64,000 bases of DNA from Flammula alnicola (lineage: Eukaryota; Basidiomycota; Agaricomycetes; Agaricales; Strophariaceae), in NCBI GenBank assembly GCA_015499995.1, contig JADNRV010000195.1, forward strand, positions 1 to 64,000, in the 5' to 3' direction. The translations under genes were made by a program, and so were the position numbers. Positions 44,268-56,321 of this stretch are shown in pieces; position 1 is the stretch's first letter, and each line of letters begins with the position of its first letter. The notes beneath the pieces were generated by a model. The model had not been told where the DNA came from. It searched no databases and saw nothing but the letters and a program-made list of their open reading frames with translations.

Positions 44268-45642
44268 TTACAAAGCACCTACATGGTACACGAGCTTCTC
44301 GCCAGAGATTGGCTTCATCCAGTCCTTGACTCCCTGCTGGGAAGCCAGCTTACGATCAATAACTTTACCAGATCCCAGTAACGTAAATCCGTCCTCTGCA
44401 ACTCTTCCAAGCCCGCCGGGCATGAGACGAACGGGATTTGGTGGAATGGGGAATTTCGTTGCATCTTCCAAAGACCCCGCCGACAGAAACTTGAAGAATT
44501 CCACTGTGAATGCTCTCCAGGTCGGCGATGCGGGCAGAATACCGTCTGTCGGATTAAACTTAATTTCCTTCCGAAAAAATATGGTATTGAGAAGACTGAC
44601 CGTTGTATGCGATTTCGTGTCCAAGACCGGACCAAGCAGCTCCGTAGAGTGGGACGACCCCTTCGCGAACGCCTTCCTTGTTCCACGCGGATTGGCGGAT
44701 AACCGCAATCTTTCCTCCTTCATCCACAAACGTCTGTGAAATAAGAGCAGCGCTCGAGTCCTCAGAAATGCAATCAAAGGCGTATGATACACCTCCCGTT
44801 GCCTTCCGAATATCTTCGGGCCAGGTGGGCGAACGGTAATCGTACACAGCGTCAACGCCTAAAGCCAGGAGTTTGGCATGATTCTTGGGGCTTGCAGTGG
44901 CGAAGATCCGGTAGGGTTTCCCGGTAGGTGTACGAAGGAGTCGCACTAGACCGATGGCGAAGAGGCCGATTGACGTCGCTGCTGAGTAGATGAGGATGGC
45001 CGGAGAATCATTTACGGTTGACTCGAACTTGAATGGACTAGGAAAAGGGGCATTGATCTCGAGACGAATGAATAACGCCTGTACGACAAGGAGTTCAGAA
45101 TCATGATTAATATACTTGTAGGAACTTGCGGACAAACCTGGGCGGCCGTCAACGAACCTAAGGGAAATGTTGCGGCATCTTCAAAAGATATTCCTGTAGG
45201 AATCCTGATTGCGAGATCTTCTTCAAGAATTGCGTACTCGGCAAATCCTCCTGGACGAGGATTTCCGGATGTAGCTAAGCCGAACATGAGCTCAATCATA
45301 CTTATGATGAGAACAAGAAGAGAAGTGCGACGTACCGCCCTGCAGTAATCCCGCTACTCGGTCGCCGACATGCCACTCTGTGACTACATCTCCAACCTTA
45401 TCGACCACACCAGCAATATCGCTTCCCACAACGCGTCCTGGCTCGTCGACTGGATGAGCAACATACAGAGCATCGACTGGGTTTAATGCGACGGAGTGAA
45501 CCTTGACGCTGGTTGACTTTTCTCAGACTAGGAAGCAAGAGAACAAACAGAGCACTCACCGAATCTCTTTTGAGCTTGGTTCAGGAACTGCAATGTCCTT
45601 AACCACGGCAGTATTCCCTGGCGCAGTTATGAGAGCTTTCAT
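44268..45642 (-). CDS. MDR-family oxidoreductase (zinc-binding dehydrogenase-like, ToxD/enoyl reductase type)
   Basis: The start at 45642 reads MKALITAPGNTAVVKDIAVP. It continues VHSVALNPVDALYVAHPVD and GSDIAGVVDKVGD (the GroES-like domain), then GRPG-type GNPRPGGFAEYAILEEDLAI and FPLGSLTAAQALF. The Rossmann part has LIYSAATSIGLFAIGLVRLL, the NADPH-binding turn, and FATASPKNHAKLLALGVDAV. The last exon ends KLVYHVGAL. Zinc ligands of classical alcohol dehydrogenases are not seen, so it is likely an NADPH-dependent reductase of small carbonyl or enoyl substrates. Introns are 50-70 nt. Substrate is unknown and no pathway neighbours are present. Confidence 0.85.
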
Positions 45643-46188
45643 GTTCGTTTCGTAGCGTTTTCTTTCGTGGTGGTGTGGATAGATGCAGTTTGAAAAGATG
45701 TCGGACTTCTAGGGCATTATAAGAGGCGTCCTGGGCAGTCCGTATTCCAATATTAATATGATAAGTGACAAAGCTTTTGGCATGATTTTAAGCAGGTTTT
45801 AAGACCCAAGCAAGGTTTCGGAGAAAGTGAAAGCACAATTAGACATTGCAATTTGTCATTGCTTGGTAAAGACTTTGCCGAGGTCACGGCTACAGAGTCC
45901 TTACCCGAAACTCGACCATTCCCACTTCTTGGCCACTTCACCGCTGAGAACCCTTGGATCCAGAGACATAGAAGGCTGTTCGAGAGACCAAGTAACTAAA
46001 GAAGCAGTATAAGTTTTTCTGTGCTTTTTTCAGCCGACACAGCAAGACAGGATAGGATTCAACGTTAGCTTGCCACTTCATTGAAGTCAAATTGAAGTCT
46101 TGTACAGATTACAAACAGAATACGAACGAAAACTGAGTAGATAAATTACCTTTAAGTACTGGAAATTAAGCAAACGAAACGAGGTTTA
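45643..46188. other. Intergenic, promoter of the oxidoreductase
   Basis: No coding frame is supported. It lies between the oxidoreductase start and the stop of the acidic coiled-coil gene. Confidence 0.4.
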
Positions 46189-48035
46189 TCAATAGTCCTC
46201 ATCGAAGATAATATCTCCCTCAGGAATATCATCGCTAAACTCAAACCGTTCCTCGGTCCCCTTGGTGCCCACGAGGGTTCTAATCTCCGCCTCCAAATCA
46301 ATCGGCATCGCAGGTTTAGCTACCAAATCTTGCTCCCCCCGCCTCACGCGCCATTTGTACTCCTTCGTCTGGGTATAATCGGGCACATAATGGACGATCT
46401 CTCCCGTGTCCCGGTTGATAACGATACGTTCTTTGTCGCGTTTGAGCTGCTTCGGCTTCAACTTGCGCGCGCGAGGTTGTGTAGGAGGCGGCCTTGGCCT
46501 ACTGGCTAAACCGAGGATAGAGCGTTGGGGTAGCTGCTGCTTGTGGCTGGAGGCTTGAGAAGGAGGGCCAGACGCGCTGGGAGAGCTAGATTCTGACCCG
46601 CTGCTGGAGCCCTCATCTTGATCGGTGGGACTGCGCCCGCGGCGGGCCCTTTTATGTTGGCGAACGGTGTCATCGATCTGCGAGGGGTCCTCAATGATGA
46701 CAGTATCGTCGCCGGCATGAGCTTCGTGCGCATCTCTATCACTCTCGCCGGCATCATCGTCCTCACGCTGGCGCTTGGAGAACAATCGGCCCCGCAGGCG
46801 ACTCAAGTAAGTGGTCTCTGGTGATGATTCGGACGAACTGCTGTCACTGTTCTCAAGGTCGTTTACTGCCGGGCGAGAACCATTCTTGCCTCCGTTTTGA
46901 GAGGAACCGTTGGCTGGTCGATCCATTCGCTGCGTTGCGGTACCGTTCTCTCTAGGATTGCTTGCCACAGGTGTAGGAGACTTTCGGCGTCCGTTTTCGG
47001 AGACGTCATTTACTTTGGGTGCCCTGTCACGAAATGAGATAAATCCTAGCAACATATCAAACTGGGGACATACATTTTCTGGCCATTTATCTCATTCCGG
47101 GCATCGTTTCTCTCATTATCTCCATTGGCTGAATTGTCGTCATCGCCGGGATCCTCACGAGGAATCATCCCGTGTTCCGCTGCATAACGCGCCTTCCTCT
47201 TGACCTCTCCTACGATCCCGGGACCGCAGATAAGCCCTATGGCCTGAAGGAGACCATCGGTTTCCCCCCTCTCGCTTTTGAGCTGGGCCTGGAGCATCAT
47301 AACATCCGTTGCGGCTGCTCTCGCGGCGGCCAGAGCCTCCTGAAGCTGGGCTTTCAACGCCTGATGGTGTGCCTCCTGCTCCTCCAACATGACGCGCAGC
47401 CAGTCCTCGCTGAGCGGTTGTGTGATGTCGGCGCCGGTGTCTTCGTCCTGTCCAATAACTGGGGCGCGAGGGGGATACACGAGCTCATGCTCCACCCTCT
47501 TTGGCGGCTGCCAAGTGGGTTCGGGACTAACGGCTACTTCAGGAGGCGGAGTACCGTCGTATTCGTCGACAGGGGGTGGGAGGCGCTCGACGGGGAAGGA
47601 TCCACAAGATGCTACTTGTTCATCGCGCTCCTCCTCTTCGTCGTCGTCGTCCATCTCCTCATCCACTCCAGCTTTGCGAGAGACTATGCGGCGCTTCCCG
47701 ACGGTTTCCCATTCGTGCTCCGGGAGCATTGGAATCCACTTGTTATTTGGACAGAACAGTGCCACGATCTCCCAACGAGTTAAAGATTTTGCGTTTCTCA
47801 TTCCGTAGTGCTGTGATATAAGCGACATTCAGCGTCTCAAATCAGATCCATATACAGCAGCGAAGACATGGAGGGGGCAAACCTTGGCATAGTCGCGTAG
47901 CAGGTCGAGTTCCATATTTGCAAAAGCGTCTCTACCGATGCACGTCTTCTCCGGTTCAGGAGGCTCCGGAATCACAAGACGGCCTGAGGCGTCTTTCTCT
48001 ACCTGAGGCTTCCTGTTGTTGGTGTTGCGCGACAT
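46189..48035 (-). CDS. Acidic, mostly disordered nuclear-type protein of unknown function
   Basis: At least three exons. It begins MSRNTNNRKPQVEKDASGRL, then CIGRDAFANMELDLLRDYAK joined across an intron to HYGMRNAKSLTRWEIVALFC, the only part that looks folded. An acidic run (DEEMDDDDEEEERDE), a coiled coil with Gln/Ala repeats (EEQEAHHQALKAQLQEALAA), basic patches and long Ser/Glu stretches follow. The C-terminus EERFEFSDDIPEGDIIFDED is short and acidic. The layout suggests a chromatin or transcription-linked protein, but no family is recognised and this is inference. ATG at 48035 is chosen; an earlier in-frame ATG at 48179 is possible. Confidence 0.65.
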
Positions 48036-48186
48036 TGGGGTGACAGGCGATGGGTGAGTTAGAGTAAAGTGGGGGATGTGTGGTGGTGGTTGAAGAAGGA
48101 GAAGGAGAGAGAGCGGTGCTCTAATTATTGTATCCAGGCCACAAATACGAGGATGGCCCGATCTATTTCTGGAAAACAAGAACGAG

Positions 48187-48522
48187 TCAGCTCAAATCAG
48201 CGAACAATAGGTTAGCGCCAAGACGACAGTTCGATCGCCACATATGCTCAAAAAGGGAACTAGTAATTTGAAATGCGCTTGAAGCGTGAACGTGTTCGCG
48301 GTACTTCCCGTGCACGCATGTGGACTTGTAGTTGGCCCTCGACAGTGCCACTCTGTGCCACTCGCGCAGCACTCGCGAACTGTTTAAGATTTTGTCTTCC
48401 CGTTTTCTTATTCGAGTGGCCCAATAAAAATATTTACCACCAAGCAGAACAAGCCAAATCAGCGCAACATTGAATGGCAGTTCTAAATTTGACCAATGTC
48501 TAGAAGGCGCTCTGTTGGCCAT
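48187..48522 (-). CDS. Possible small membrane protein, uncertain
   Basis: The frame opens MANRAPSRHWSNLELPFNVA followed by LIWLVLLGG, which could be one membrane helix. Beyond residue 30 the sequence is unremarkable, and an alternative 60-nt intron (gtggtaaat to taaacag) would change the rest. No relative is recognised. Confidence 0.25.
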   Translation of the reverse strand: MANRAPSRHWSNLELPFNVALIWLVLLGGKYFYWATRIRKREDKILNSSRVLREWHRVALSRANYKSTCVHGKYREHVHASSAFQITSSLFEHMWRSNCRLGANLLFADLS

Positions 48523-49629
48523 CGTCTTTGAATCTTGAAGCTTCGATGGGCAAGAGCATTTGTGGTACGTGTATTCTTTGCTATGTTACCGCAAGTAGTC
48601 TACATACAGCGGCAAGTAGACGGGTACTAGCAGTCACATATGCCGTCGAAGATGGCATAAGCACTGCTATAAACACGGCAATATCTATCTATCTTGAAGC
48701 TTTGAAGTTCTGTTGGTTGAGCGAATATCGTCCAAATATCATCAGGATCGAGGCCAGGATGATGATGAAAAGATTGCACACCGCGTGGTCAGAACGCGCC
48801 GGCCTCTGAAGGGAACCATGTCGATTATAATTTATAGAGAAAACCATTGCGCATACTGACTAGAAGTATGTATACGGAGGTAAAACGTAGATTTTACATT
48901 TGCATAAAGAATTCACATTTCACAGTTTCCAGAAGATTTGAACGCTAAAGGGATGTGTTGGTCTCGACTCTGGAGGACAATTTCAAGCTCCCAGACCTTA
49001 ACAGCACAAGCCAACGTTAACGTCGAAGAACTTCGTTCTTCTGAAATGCTTATCATATCCTTCTCATCGCAACGTATACCTTGGATTCAACTCGTCGAGC
49101 TATAGTCAAGGCTTAGCGCTTAGGAGTCGTCCCAATAAAGAGCAAAAAAGGTTGTCCGCTTGCAAGAGAACTTTTCTGGAAACAATTCCTCTGTTTTATG
49201 CTGCTTTCCTCCAGGATGCTGAACCTAATTCCCTAGGCCGGATTAAAGACCATTACCACGAGAGGACGTGCCACGACTTCTATAGCAAGTTGGTTTGTCT
49301 GCAACAAACGGCCTCTTATTTGCGTCGTAGACCTTGCAAAAAATCTCTAGCGACACGGAATTACTCTCAGCCTAAGCAGTTGTCGCTCGGGGTCAAAAAT
49401 GAGGTTGGATTTCGTCTTTCGCTGTCGTGGAAAAGTGTGCGCCATCAAGAGGAAAGCTTCTGGTGGTCAGGAAATTCCAGTCGTTTTGTTAAAATGCTTC
49501 AATGTAGTGAACAAAAGGTATTATTTTCGGTATTGTGCACAATGAGACAACGGTGCTCCAAATGTCATTCTGAAGGTGTAAAAGTAAGTATCTTCTTTTC
49601 ATTATAGGAGGAGGAAAACATACTATGAA
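48523..49629. other. No gene seen
   Basis: Open frames (48528-48809 and 49152-49607) have no recognisable content and no supporting intron signals. Confidence 0.4.
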
Positions 49630-50264
49630 TCAAGTTCTTGCGGCGCTCGGCCCACCCTGTGTTTCCGCCTGTATCTTCTGCTGTAGAATGCTGGTAAGGT
49701 AGTTCATATTCTCTCTCTTCTTCTGTATCGTTTCCTCCAGCGTGTCCACATTGGTACGGATGTACTCGACTTTGTCTGCGTAATGTTTCATCGCTTGAGG
49801 ACGCGTCTGTGCATGCAAAAGGTCGACCAGTTGAAAAGGCGAGGAATCCGAAGATAGATCGGCATACCTTCTGAACATAGTATCCAGTTCCGACATCGAC
49901 AATGACGTGCTCTGGATCTGAGAGTTTTCCGGGAAGATAAAGCGAGTTGGTCAAAGGTACGAGGATGGCTTTATCTGGTATTCGCATGAATCAGTGAGTT
50001 CCGTGTCCTGGGTTGGAGAAACGTACTTTTGTTCTCAGGCTTCACTTCTTTAACATTCTCAAGACACGCCTTGAACTTCGCCTGTGCCTGCTTCAGTTGC
50101 GCAAACGAGTTCGTCAGATGGTTCAATTCCTGTTTTTGTTGGTTGTGATCAGTATCGTTCTGTCGGAGATAAAAGTTGGTATTCACATCTTCCAATTGTT
50201 TTCGGACTTCCGAAAGCTGTGCGATGTCGAGATCCGCTACGTTTACCGTTTGCTGCTGCGACAT
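49630..50264 (-). CDS. GIM5: Prefoldin subunit 5 (alpha-type)
   Basis: Prefoldin is the six-subunit cytosolic chaperone that hands nascent actin and tubulin to the TRiC chaperonin. Four exons join to about 150 residues: [40 protein letters not shown], the conserved beta-hairpin block [15 protein letters not shown] and [18 protein letters not shown], then the C-terminal coiled coil ending [12 protein letters not shown]. Two coiled coils around the VPLT..YVPG-like hairpin define alpha-class subunits, and TGYYV points to subunit 5. The length is normal and all splice joins keep the frame. Confidence 0.92.
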
Positions 50265-50393
50265 AGATAATTGTGATTGAGATTAGAATGGAGTTTAGGC
50301 TCAAGATTATATTGGCAGCAGCGGAACGTGAGACTGTGACGTGACGCGATGTGACCGGGTCATTCAAGCCCTGCCAACAGTTCTTGGAGTACA

Positions 50394-50415
50394 CAGCTGC
50401 CACAAAGAATGACGT
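50394..50415 (+). repeat. 22-bp inverted repeat, left copy
   Basis: The sequence from cagctgccac to aatgacgt is found exactly, in inverted orientation, at 51273-51294. Similarity extends weakly for another 20 bases on one side. Confidence 0.6.
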
Positions 50416-51040
50416 CACACGGCAACGCCCGCAAATGGGAAATTAAAGTTCTTTGAAGATGATGCCCATCAACTAGACAACGCAAAAAGGAGCTTTGTGG
50501 CCATAGAAGTATCCGCGCTAGAATTTGACCCCAGGTACATACGGTTGAGAAATAAAAGATTTTAAACATGTAACAACTGTCGCGAACATAGAGTATATAA
50601 GTATTGCCGCCCCGTCTGAGTTAGAAACGGTTTGGATTTGTGACATGCTCTCATGCATGTCCGCACATCAAATGAGTCGCTGCTGGACGACTTCTAAAGA
50701 CGAAAAAATATCTTTTAAATCAATAAAATTCATTTCTGAGGCCATTATAACTCGACTTTTCAAAGAAAAAAAAAGGATTGCATGCTCTCCATTTCAGGAA
50801 ACACTACACGCTTATAGCCAAACAACAAGCGTCGATTCACGGAACATCATGACAAAATTTTGCAAAAACAAGAAGAAGAAAAAATCGCAATAGATAGGAA
50901 TAAAAAACAAATTGGATATGAAAACTGTAGCATTCAAGGGTTTTACTTATTTTCTACCAAGGAGATACTGACATGCATAGGACTTCAGCGAGGAAGCGGC
51001 CGAACCGGACAAACGCGGAAAACAAGCATGGAAAAAAGAG

Positions 51041-51115
51041 CGTTCGAGGCGAATTCGAACGAGCGCCCGCAGACATCACCCGGACTGCACACCATTACCA
51101 CTACACCATTGTTCC
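51041..51115 (-). tRNA. tRNA-like relic (pseudo-tRNA or SINE head)
   Basis: The minus strand has an A box (tggtgtagtgg) and a B box (gttcgaattc) at tRNA spacing, and an anticodon-like hairpin gcag...ctgc. The loop is too large and the T stem does not pair, so it is not a functional tRNA. Confidence 0.35.
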
Positions 51116-51373
51116 TTTGGTCATTGGCATAAGCCATTGAATTATATTGCATCTTTCGTTGCCCGCAGAAGGGAGAATCTCGAGAACTTTCATTTCTGGT
51201 TGACAGGGAAGGCCGAGAAGCCGGGGAAGCTGTCCAGCGGAGCTTCGGAGAGCTTCGGGCCTTCGGCCTCATACGTCATTCTTTGTGGCAGCTGCATTTT
51301 CCAGTTCTTGTCAAATGCCAACAACGAACTGCGAGTCTCTTCGAAGTTAGGAAGACCGGCGACAGAGCTCTCA

Positions 51374-53604
51374 ATGTCAGAATCCGATTCTAGCAGAAGG
51401 GTTCCTCAAGATCTTGGTATGCTAATGGAAGATTAATGTGTCTGGCTATTGCTTAACATCTGGCAGTCGCTATATTCCATGCTTCATTTCATCCGACGAA
51501 AGGCAACGTCGTAGACTGGTCTTTAAAGGCCAGTCATGGTGCGTTTTGTGTGAACTTGATTATAATTAATCTAAACAGCTTTCCTATCTAGATCTAAATC
51601 TGGATCAACTCGAATTCAGTGCTTTACCTAGCGGATTGCATCTCGTGGAGCAAGACGTCGTGTATGTTCTATATCCGCAGTTATTCAGCCTGACTCACAT
51701 TGCATGCCTCTAGATACTTCACGAAAGATGGCCAACACGGTGTATGTGTCTTCAGACGGCGATCAACGACAGAACAAGGTCATCGCGGTGTCCGCCTGAG
51801 TTCACTGGGAATCCTCTTTGCGAAATCACATCGACCACGACCATGGCGCCATGTCAAGGCTTTGAAGGAGCTAATTGACACCGTGTACTCGTGCATGGAA
51901 TCTAAGGGGACGGGTATTCTCGAGCCTACCGAAACTGACTGGGAACCTGCACGTGTCTTTTTCGAAGAGCGGAAGGTGAGGCGCTCGGACCTTGGCAGTG
52001 CGGGTGATTGGGCTGGCTGGAGTGATGAATTGGATGGCGTACGTTTCATCTTTTTCCTTCTAGAAATTCTCGTGCTCATGATATTGTCTTGAAGTCCTAC
52101 TCAGAACCCCTCGACTCGAACCCGACGCTACACTTGCCCCACCTTCTTCGGATATTGGGACCTTCGTCGCTAACACTTTACAAGCACGTCCTTGGCCGGA
52201 AGCGCATTCTCATTTATACCCTACCTCCAGTGGAGGTTGCCTGTATTTTATGCCAGGTGGCAGGCGATCTCTGTTTTGACTGCCAGTCCGACTGTAACAT
52301 CAGGGATATTTCTTCTAGTCGTCTTAAAGGCAAACACAAGGAACCGATTAATGTCCTCGGAATGGTCACATTGACTGATCTCGACCGTTTGCGGGCAGAG
52401 AGCAAGACAGGGCGAGGTTGGATCGCCTGTGGGTATCCCTTTTTGACATTCAGACTTGTCGCTAAATGTCAATTTAGGCACGACTGATGCAATTTTCCTG
52501 GAAAAACCATCTCATTATGATTTACTTATTGATCTCACGACTTCAACACCGAACAAATCATCACGACCCACATTTTATGCTTCGAAACTCGTACCTACTC
52601 AGCCAGGAGGTCCCAATACCCCATCATACAGGCTCTCCACGATACGCTTCGCCTGGAGCGATGTAAAACTTGTTAGTCTCCTATTTTCCTTTCGTTGCTT
52701 CATGCTGATGTCTTGACCGAAGTGGAATGAAATTGATCGCATCCTGCAACTCGACTCTGACGGCGCATCGCACCACACATGCTGCAGCCCAGCTCCCGAC
52801 CAAGCCCAAAAATCTAAGACGATCACTGCATGGACCGATGTGTGGCAGGTATATGAAGACGTATGTATGATATGTGCCGGGCTCTGGATGGGCAACTGGC
52901 GGGGTAATTCGACAATGTCGTATTCCACCGCTAACGGTGCGGAAAACTGGGGCGCAGTGCGTTTAGAAGGAGACGACGATCTCAGAGTGAATGGCGCATA
53001 TGTGCGGAATGTGGGAATGGGTATCGAAGGGCGTCCCGTGGAAGGACCTTCGACGCTGCGAGTGGGACCGACTAGCACGAAGTCGGTGAGGAGGGCAAGC
53101 GCCATGTCGTGGTCGAGCGGAAAGGCTACGGTCGTTGGAGCCATGCCGTCGTCGTCATCAAATGGGAAGGCACGACAAGTCTCCTCGTCAGCCACTGTCG
53201 TTCCTGTTTCAGCTGGAGCTGACGTTGCGGAGGGCTATACCCTCGATCACCTGCACGAATCGGAGGAAGATGTCTCACAAAGGAGGAATGGCCAACTCCT
53301 AACGACTATGGCCATCCTCCAGACATTCCACGCACACACCCTATTCCAACTTTCGGTCCTGGAGGACCTTCTTGCTCGGCAAGGCGTCCCACCGTCGTCG
53401 TCACCTGATGCTGCCTCGAGCGCAGGAGAGAGGGTAATATCCCTCACTCCCAAAGATATCCTGGCGTTTGAGCTTGGCCCGCTAAGCAGCTTTGACGCCA
53501 AGTACTTGGAATGGCTTGTGCAGGAGTATGCCGGCGACGACGTTAAGGTCACGGTCAAACGGGGTTGGAAGGACCTACTCGGTGCGATCTTTGGATACGG
53601 TTGA
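51374..53604 (+). CDS. DUF4484 / DENN-type protein (Anr2/DENND11-like)
   Basis: Seven or so short exons. It starts MSESDSSRRVPQDL, then VAIFHASFHPTKGNVVDWSL, LNLDQLEFSALPSGLHLVEQ, DVVYFTKDGQHGVCVFRRR, and TTEQGHRGVRLSSLGILFAK, the conserved N-terminal DENN-like block. Later parts include LLRILGPSSLTLYKHVLGRK and RILIYTLPPVEVACILCQVA, then TDAIFLEKPSHYDLLIDLT. The 3' half is Ser-rich and ends DILAFELGPLSSFDAKYLEW and GWKDLLGAIFGYG. The family includes yeast Anr2 and animal DENND11 (LCHN); DENN proteins act on Rab GTPases in membrane traffic. Role here is inferred only from family. The first ATG in the frame after the inverted repeat is used as start. Confidence 0.8.
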
Positions 53605-54202
53605 TTGACCTCCTCTCTTTTTCTTTTCTTTCTCTGCTAATGCCATTTTATCGTGTATTACAATGTGCAAGTATTTGGCGGACACGTTCGTTCGATTCAT
53701 TGTGATGCTTATACCATATTCATAGAGTATACTCTTCCGCACAGACGGCATTTCATTCCTTTGCCGCTGATGATACCCAATACAATACAGCGGTGTTCTT
53801 TCCATCTAGTGTACTTATAATTTCTTTTATAATGTACCCGGTCGTCATCTTGACACTGTAGACATTGCCAGTGACCACAGAAGTTCTATGGGACCTGGGG
53901 AGTCGCTTCTTAATGCGGGTTGTGCAGCTTAAGTGCCTTAGGTATTACGTAACCCGCCACACAATGAGTGCCGCATTGCTTTTTGTCTCTTTCATCCAAC
54001 TCTCTACAGGCAAAGAAAATACCTTCATGATGGGTAGAGCAAGTGCGTTTTGGTATTTCTCTCTTATTGGATTCCATTTAAACTTTTTAATGATATGTTA
54101 GAATCAAAAAAGCCCGAGGTTCCTCTGAAGTCGAGTCTGTCTGTTTCGAAAATTTCATGCAAAGCACAACATTAACCTGCTCCATTCCTTGAAGAACTAA
54201 AG
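53605..54202. other. Intergenic with unresolved 5' exons of the GTPase gene
   Basis: The first exons of the nucleostemin-like gene must lie here. The candidate ESKKPEVPLKSSLSV (near 54108) was seen but could not be joined with confidence. Confidence 0.4.
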
Positions 54203-56321
54203 AAAGACCCCGGAATTCCGCGTCTACCGAATCTCAAAATGAAAGTTAGGAATGCGCAAACGAAACCGATGGTTCGTTTCTTCGTATGTGAATTTGAAAG
54301 CCTGAGTGAACCTCAGAACTTTTTCATCAGATTCCTGAGGAACGGCGACTGGATCCCGATTCAACCATGGCCTCTGAACCGACGCTGTCAACTCTGGCGA
54401 TGCTAGCTTCGGAAGCTGAAGCATCGTTATCTGCACAACAAGAACAGTTCATGGACCCTTCGTCGTCGACGTCCGGTGGCTTTGGAAAGACTAGGGAACA
54501 AATGCGGAAATATTATTTGAAGACACTACATAAAGTCGTGGATGAGAGTGACATTATCATCCTTGTGCTCGATGCGCGAGATCCGGAAGGTTGTCGGAGT
54601 CGACTTGTGGAGGAGGAAGTGAGGCGACGGGAGTCCGAGGGGAAGAAGTTGGTGTTTGTTCTGAATAAAATCGGTGAGTAGCTCGTCGTTTTTCCTTGTG
54701 GAGAATGCGATGCTCATGTGTTGTAGATCTGATACCACGGTCTAATGCCCAGCAGTGGCTCAAGTATCTGCGACACTCAACGCCTACGTTACCCTTCCTT
54801 TCAAATGCTTCTTCACAACATCAACGGACAAATATATCATCATCTACTGCCCCATCACTACTTAAGCTTCTCAAGGCATACAAGCCGAAGGCTGGGAGCG
54901 TTACGATCGGTGTCGTCGGTTATCCTAATGTTGGAAAGAGTAGTTTGATCAACAGTCTCAAACGAAGCAAAGTACGCTTCAGCATATGCTGTTTCTCTGT
55001 CCAATTTTTTTTTCCTGTCTGACTGCTGTTGCTACATAGGTATGCGCCGTCGCTGCGCAGCCAGGACATACAAAGGATCTGCAATCTGTTCAACTGGAAC
55101 GTGGCATGCGCATCATCGATTCCCCGGGCGTTGTATTCGACGACGACAATTATGATGATGGGAAGGGCAAGAAGAAGAGTAGCGTGCTGCTTCGCAATGT
55201 TGTGAAGGTCGAAGATGTAGAAGATCCCATAGAAGTTGGTGAGTGTATATGTGATCCATTCAGTTTGTGGTCCTTGACCTCGTTGGTTTTCTCTATTTAT
55301 AGTCGAAGAAATTCTCGGAAGGACAGCTCATGAAACGTTACAGAAGATATACAGCCTTCCTGAGTTTTCATCAACTTTGGAGTTCTTGACCATGTTGGCG
55401 TTGAGTAACGGCCGACTTTTGAAGGTATATTCAATGACTATGAAGGAGAATTTCATGTCTAAGCTCTTATTTTCTTTTTGTAGGGTGGAACTCCAGATCT
55501 CAATTCTGCGGCTCGACAGGTCTTGACGGACTGGAACCAGCAGAAGATTCCATACTTCTCAATACCTCCAACTATTCATCCCTCAATGATACCTTCTACT
55601 GGTCAGTTTTAGTTTTATTTCCAGTGTACTTGGTCTGACGGCCTTTACCATTAGTTGCATCCACTCGCAGTGGAGATGATGCACCTATGATCGCCCCTGG
55701 GGCTGAGAACGTCGGTCAGGCCCAGATCCTGACATCGTTCTCCCAGCGCTTCACTCTGGATGGGCTCTTTGGTGCTGCCGATGCTGGTGCTTTTGGAGGT
55801 CGCGAGAATGACGATGTGCCGATGCTGGCAGATGATGATGGTGATATCTTTTGGGATGCCGTAGAGGGACCCATGGAGGAAGATGGGTAAGCCTCTGCGG
55901 CGTGTCTTGTAATGAATACGTTCTGATTGAAATATGCAGAATTCCAATGGAATCTGATGATTTGAAACATGTCATACCGAGAAAACGTTCAAGATCGCCT
56001 GCAGAATCTCGTGACGGCCGTCAAGACATTTCTTCAACCGGCGCCGCATCCGTCACACCATTTAGCAATGAAGATGGTCATTCGTGGCAGACCCGCCAAC
56101 CCAAACGACAACGGAGAAACAAAGACATCCCAGCGTATGATGCCCCTCCGGATAAGGACGTGTTACAGCAGATGGGCAGAAGCAATCCTCTAAGCCGCAA
56201 GTCGCTGAAGAAGGATGCAAAGCGGGCGAGAAAGGTTCATAGGGTCAAGACGAATGCGACGAGCTCGGGTGGTGGAATGGAGGTCGACGACGAGGGCCTT
56301 CAATTCACTTTCATGGCTTGA
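54203..56321 (+). CDS. NUG1: Nucleostemin/Nug1-type circularly permuted GTPase (5' end unresolved)
   Basis: Nug1/GNL3 proteins are nucleolar GTPases needed for 60S ribosomal subunit assembly and export. Recognisable sequence starts KDPGIPRLPNLKMKVRNAQ, joined by an intron at 54272 to IPEERRLDPDSTMASEPTLS. Then comes the permuted GTPase: DESDIIILVLDARDPEGCRS, NKI|DLIPR (G4, split by an intron), VVGYPNVGKSSLINSLKRSK (G1), AQPGHTKDLQSVQL (G2/G3 region) and IIDSPGVVFDDD (G3). G4 before G1 is the family mark. The C-terminal part is acidic, then basic (PRKRSRSP, KSLKKDAKRARKVHRVK). The usual Lys/Arg-rich Grn1 N-terminus was not found; its exon may be missed or lost. Confidence 0.85.

Larger units (their letters stand above)
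50265..51373. other. Intergenic between prefoldin and DENN-type genes
   Basis: Divergent promoter region of about 1.1 kb. It holds the 22-bp inverted repeats, a tRNA-like relic near 51041-51115 and AT-rich sequence. The frame at 50645-50893 is not supported. Confidence 0.45.
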
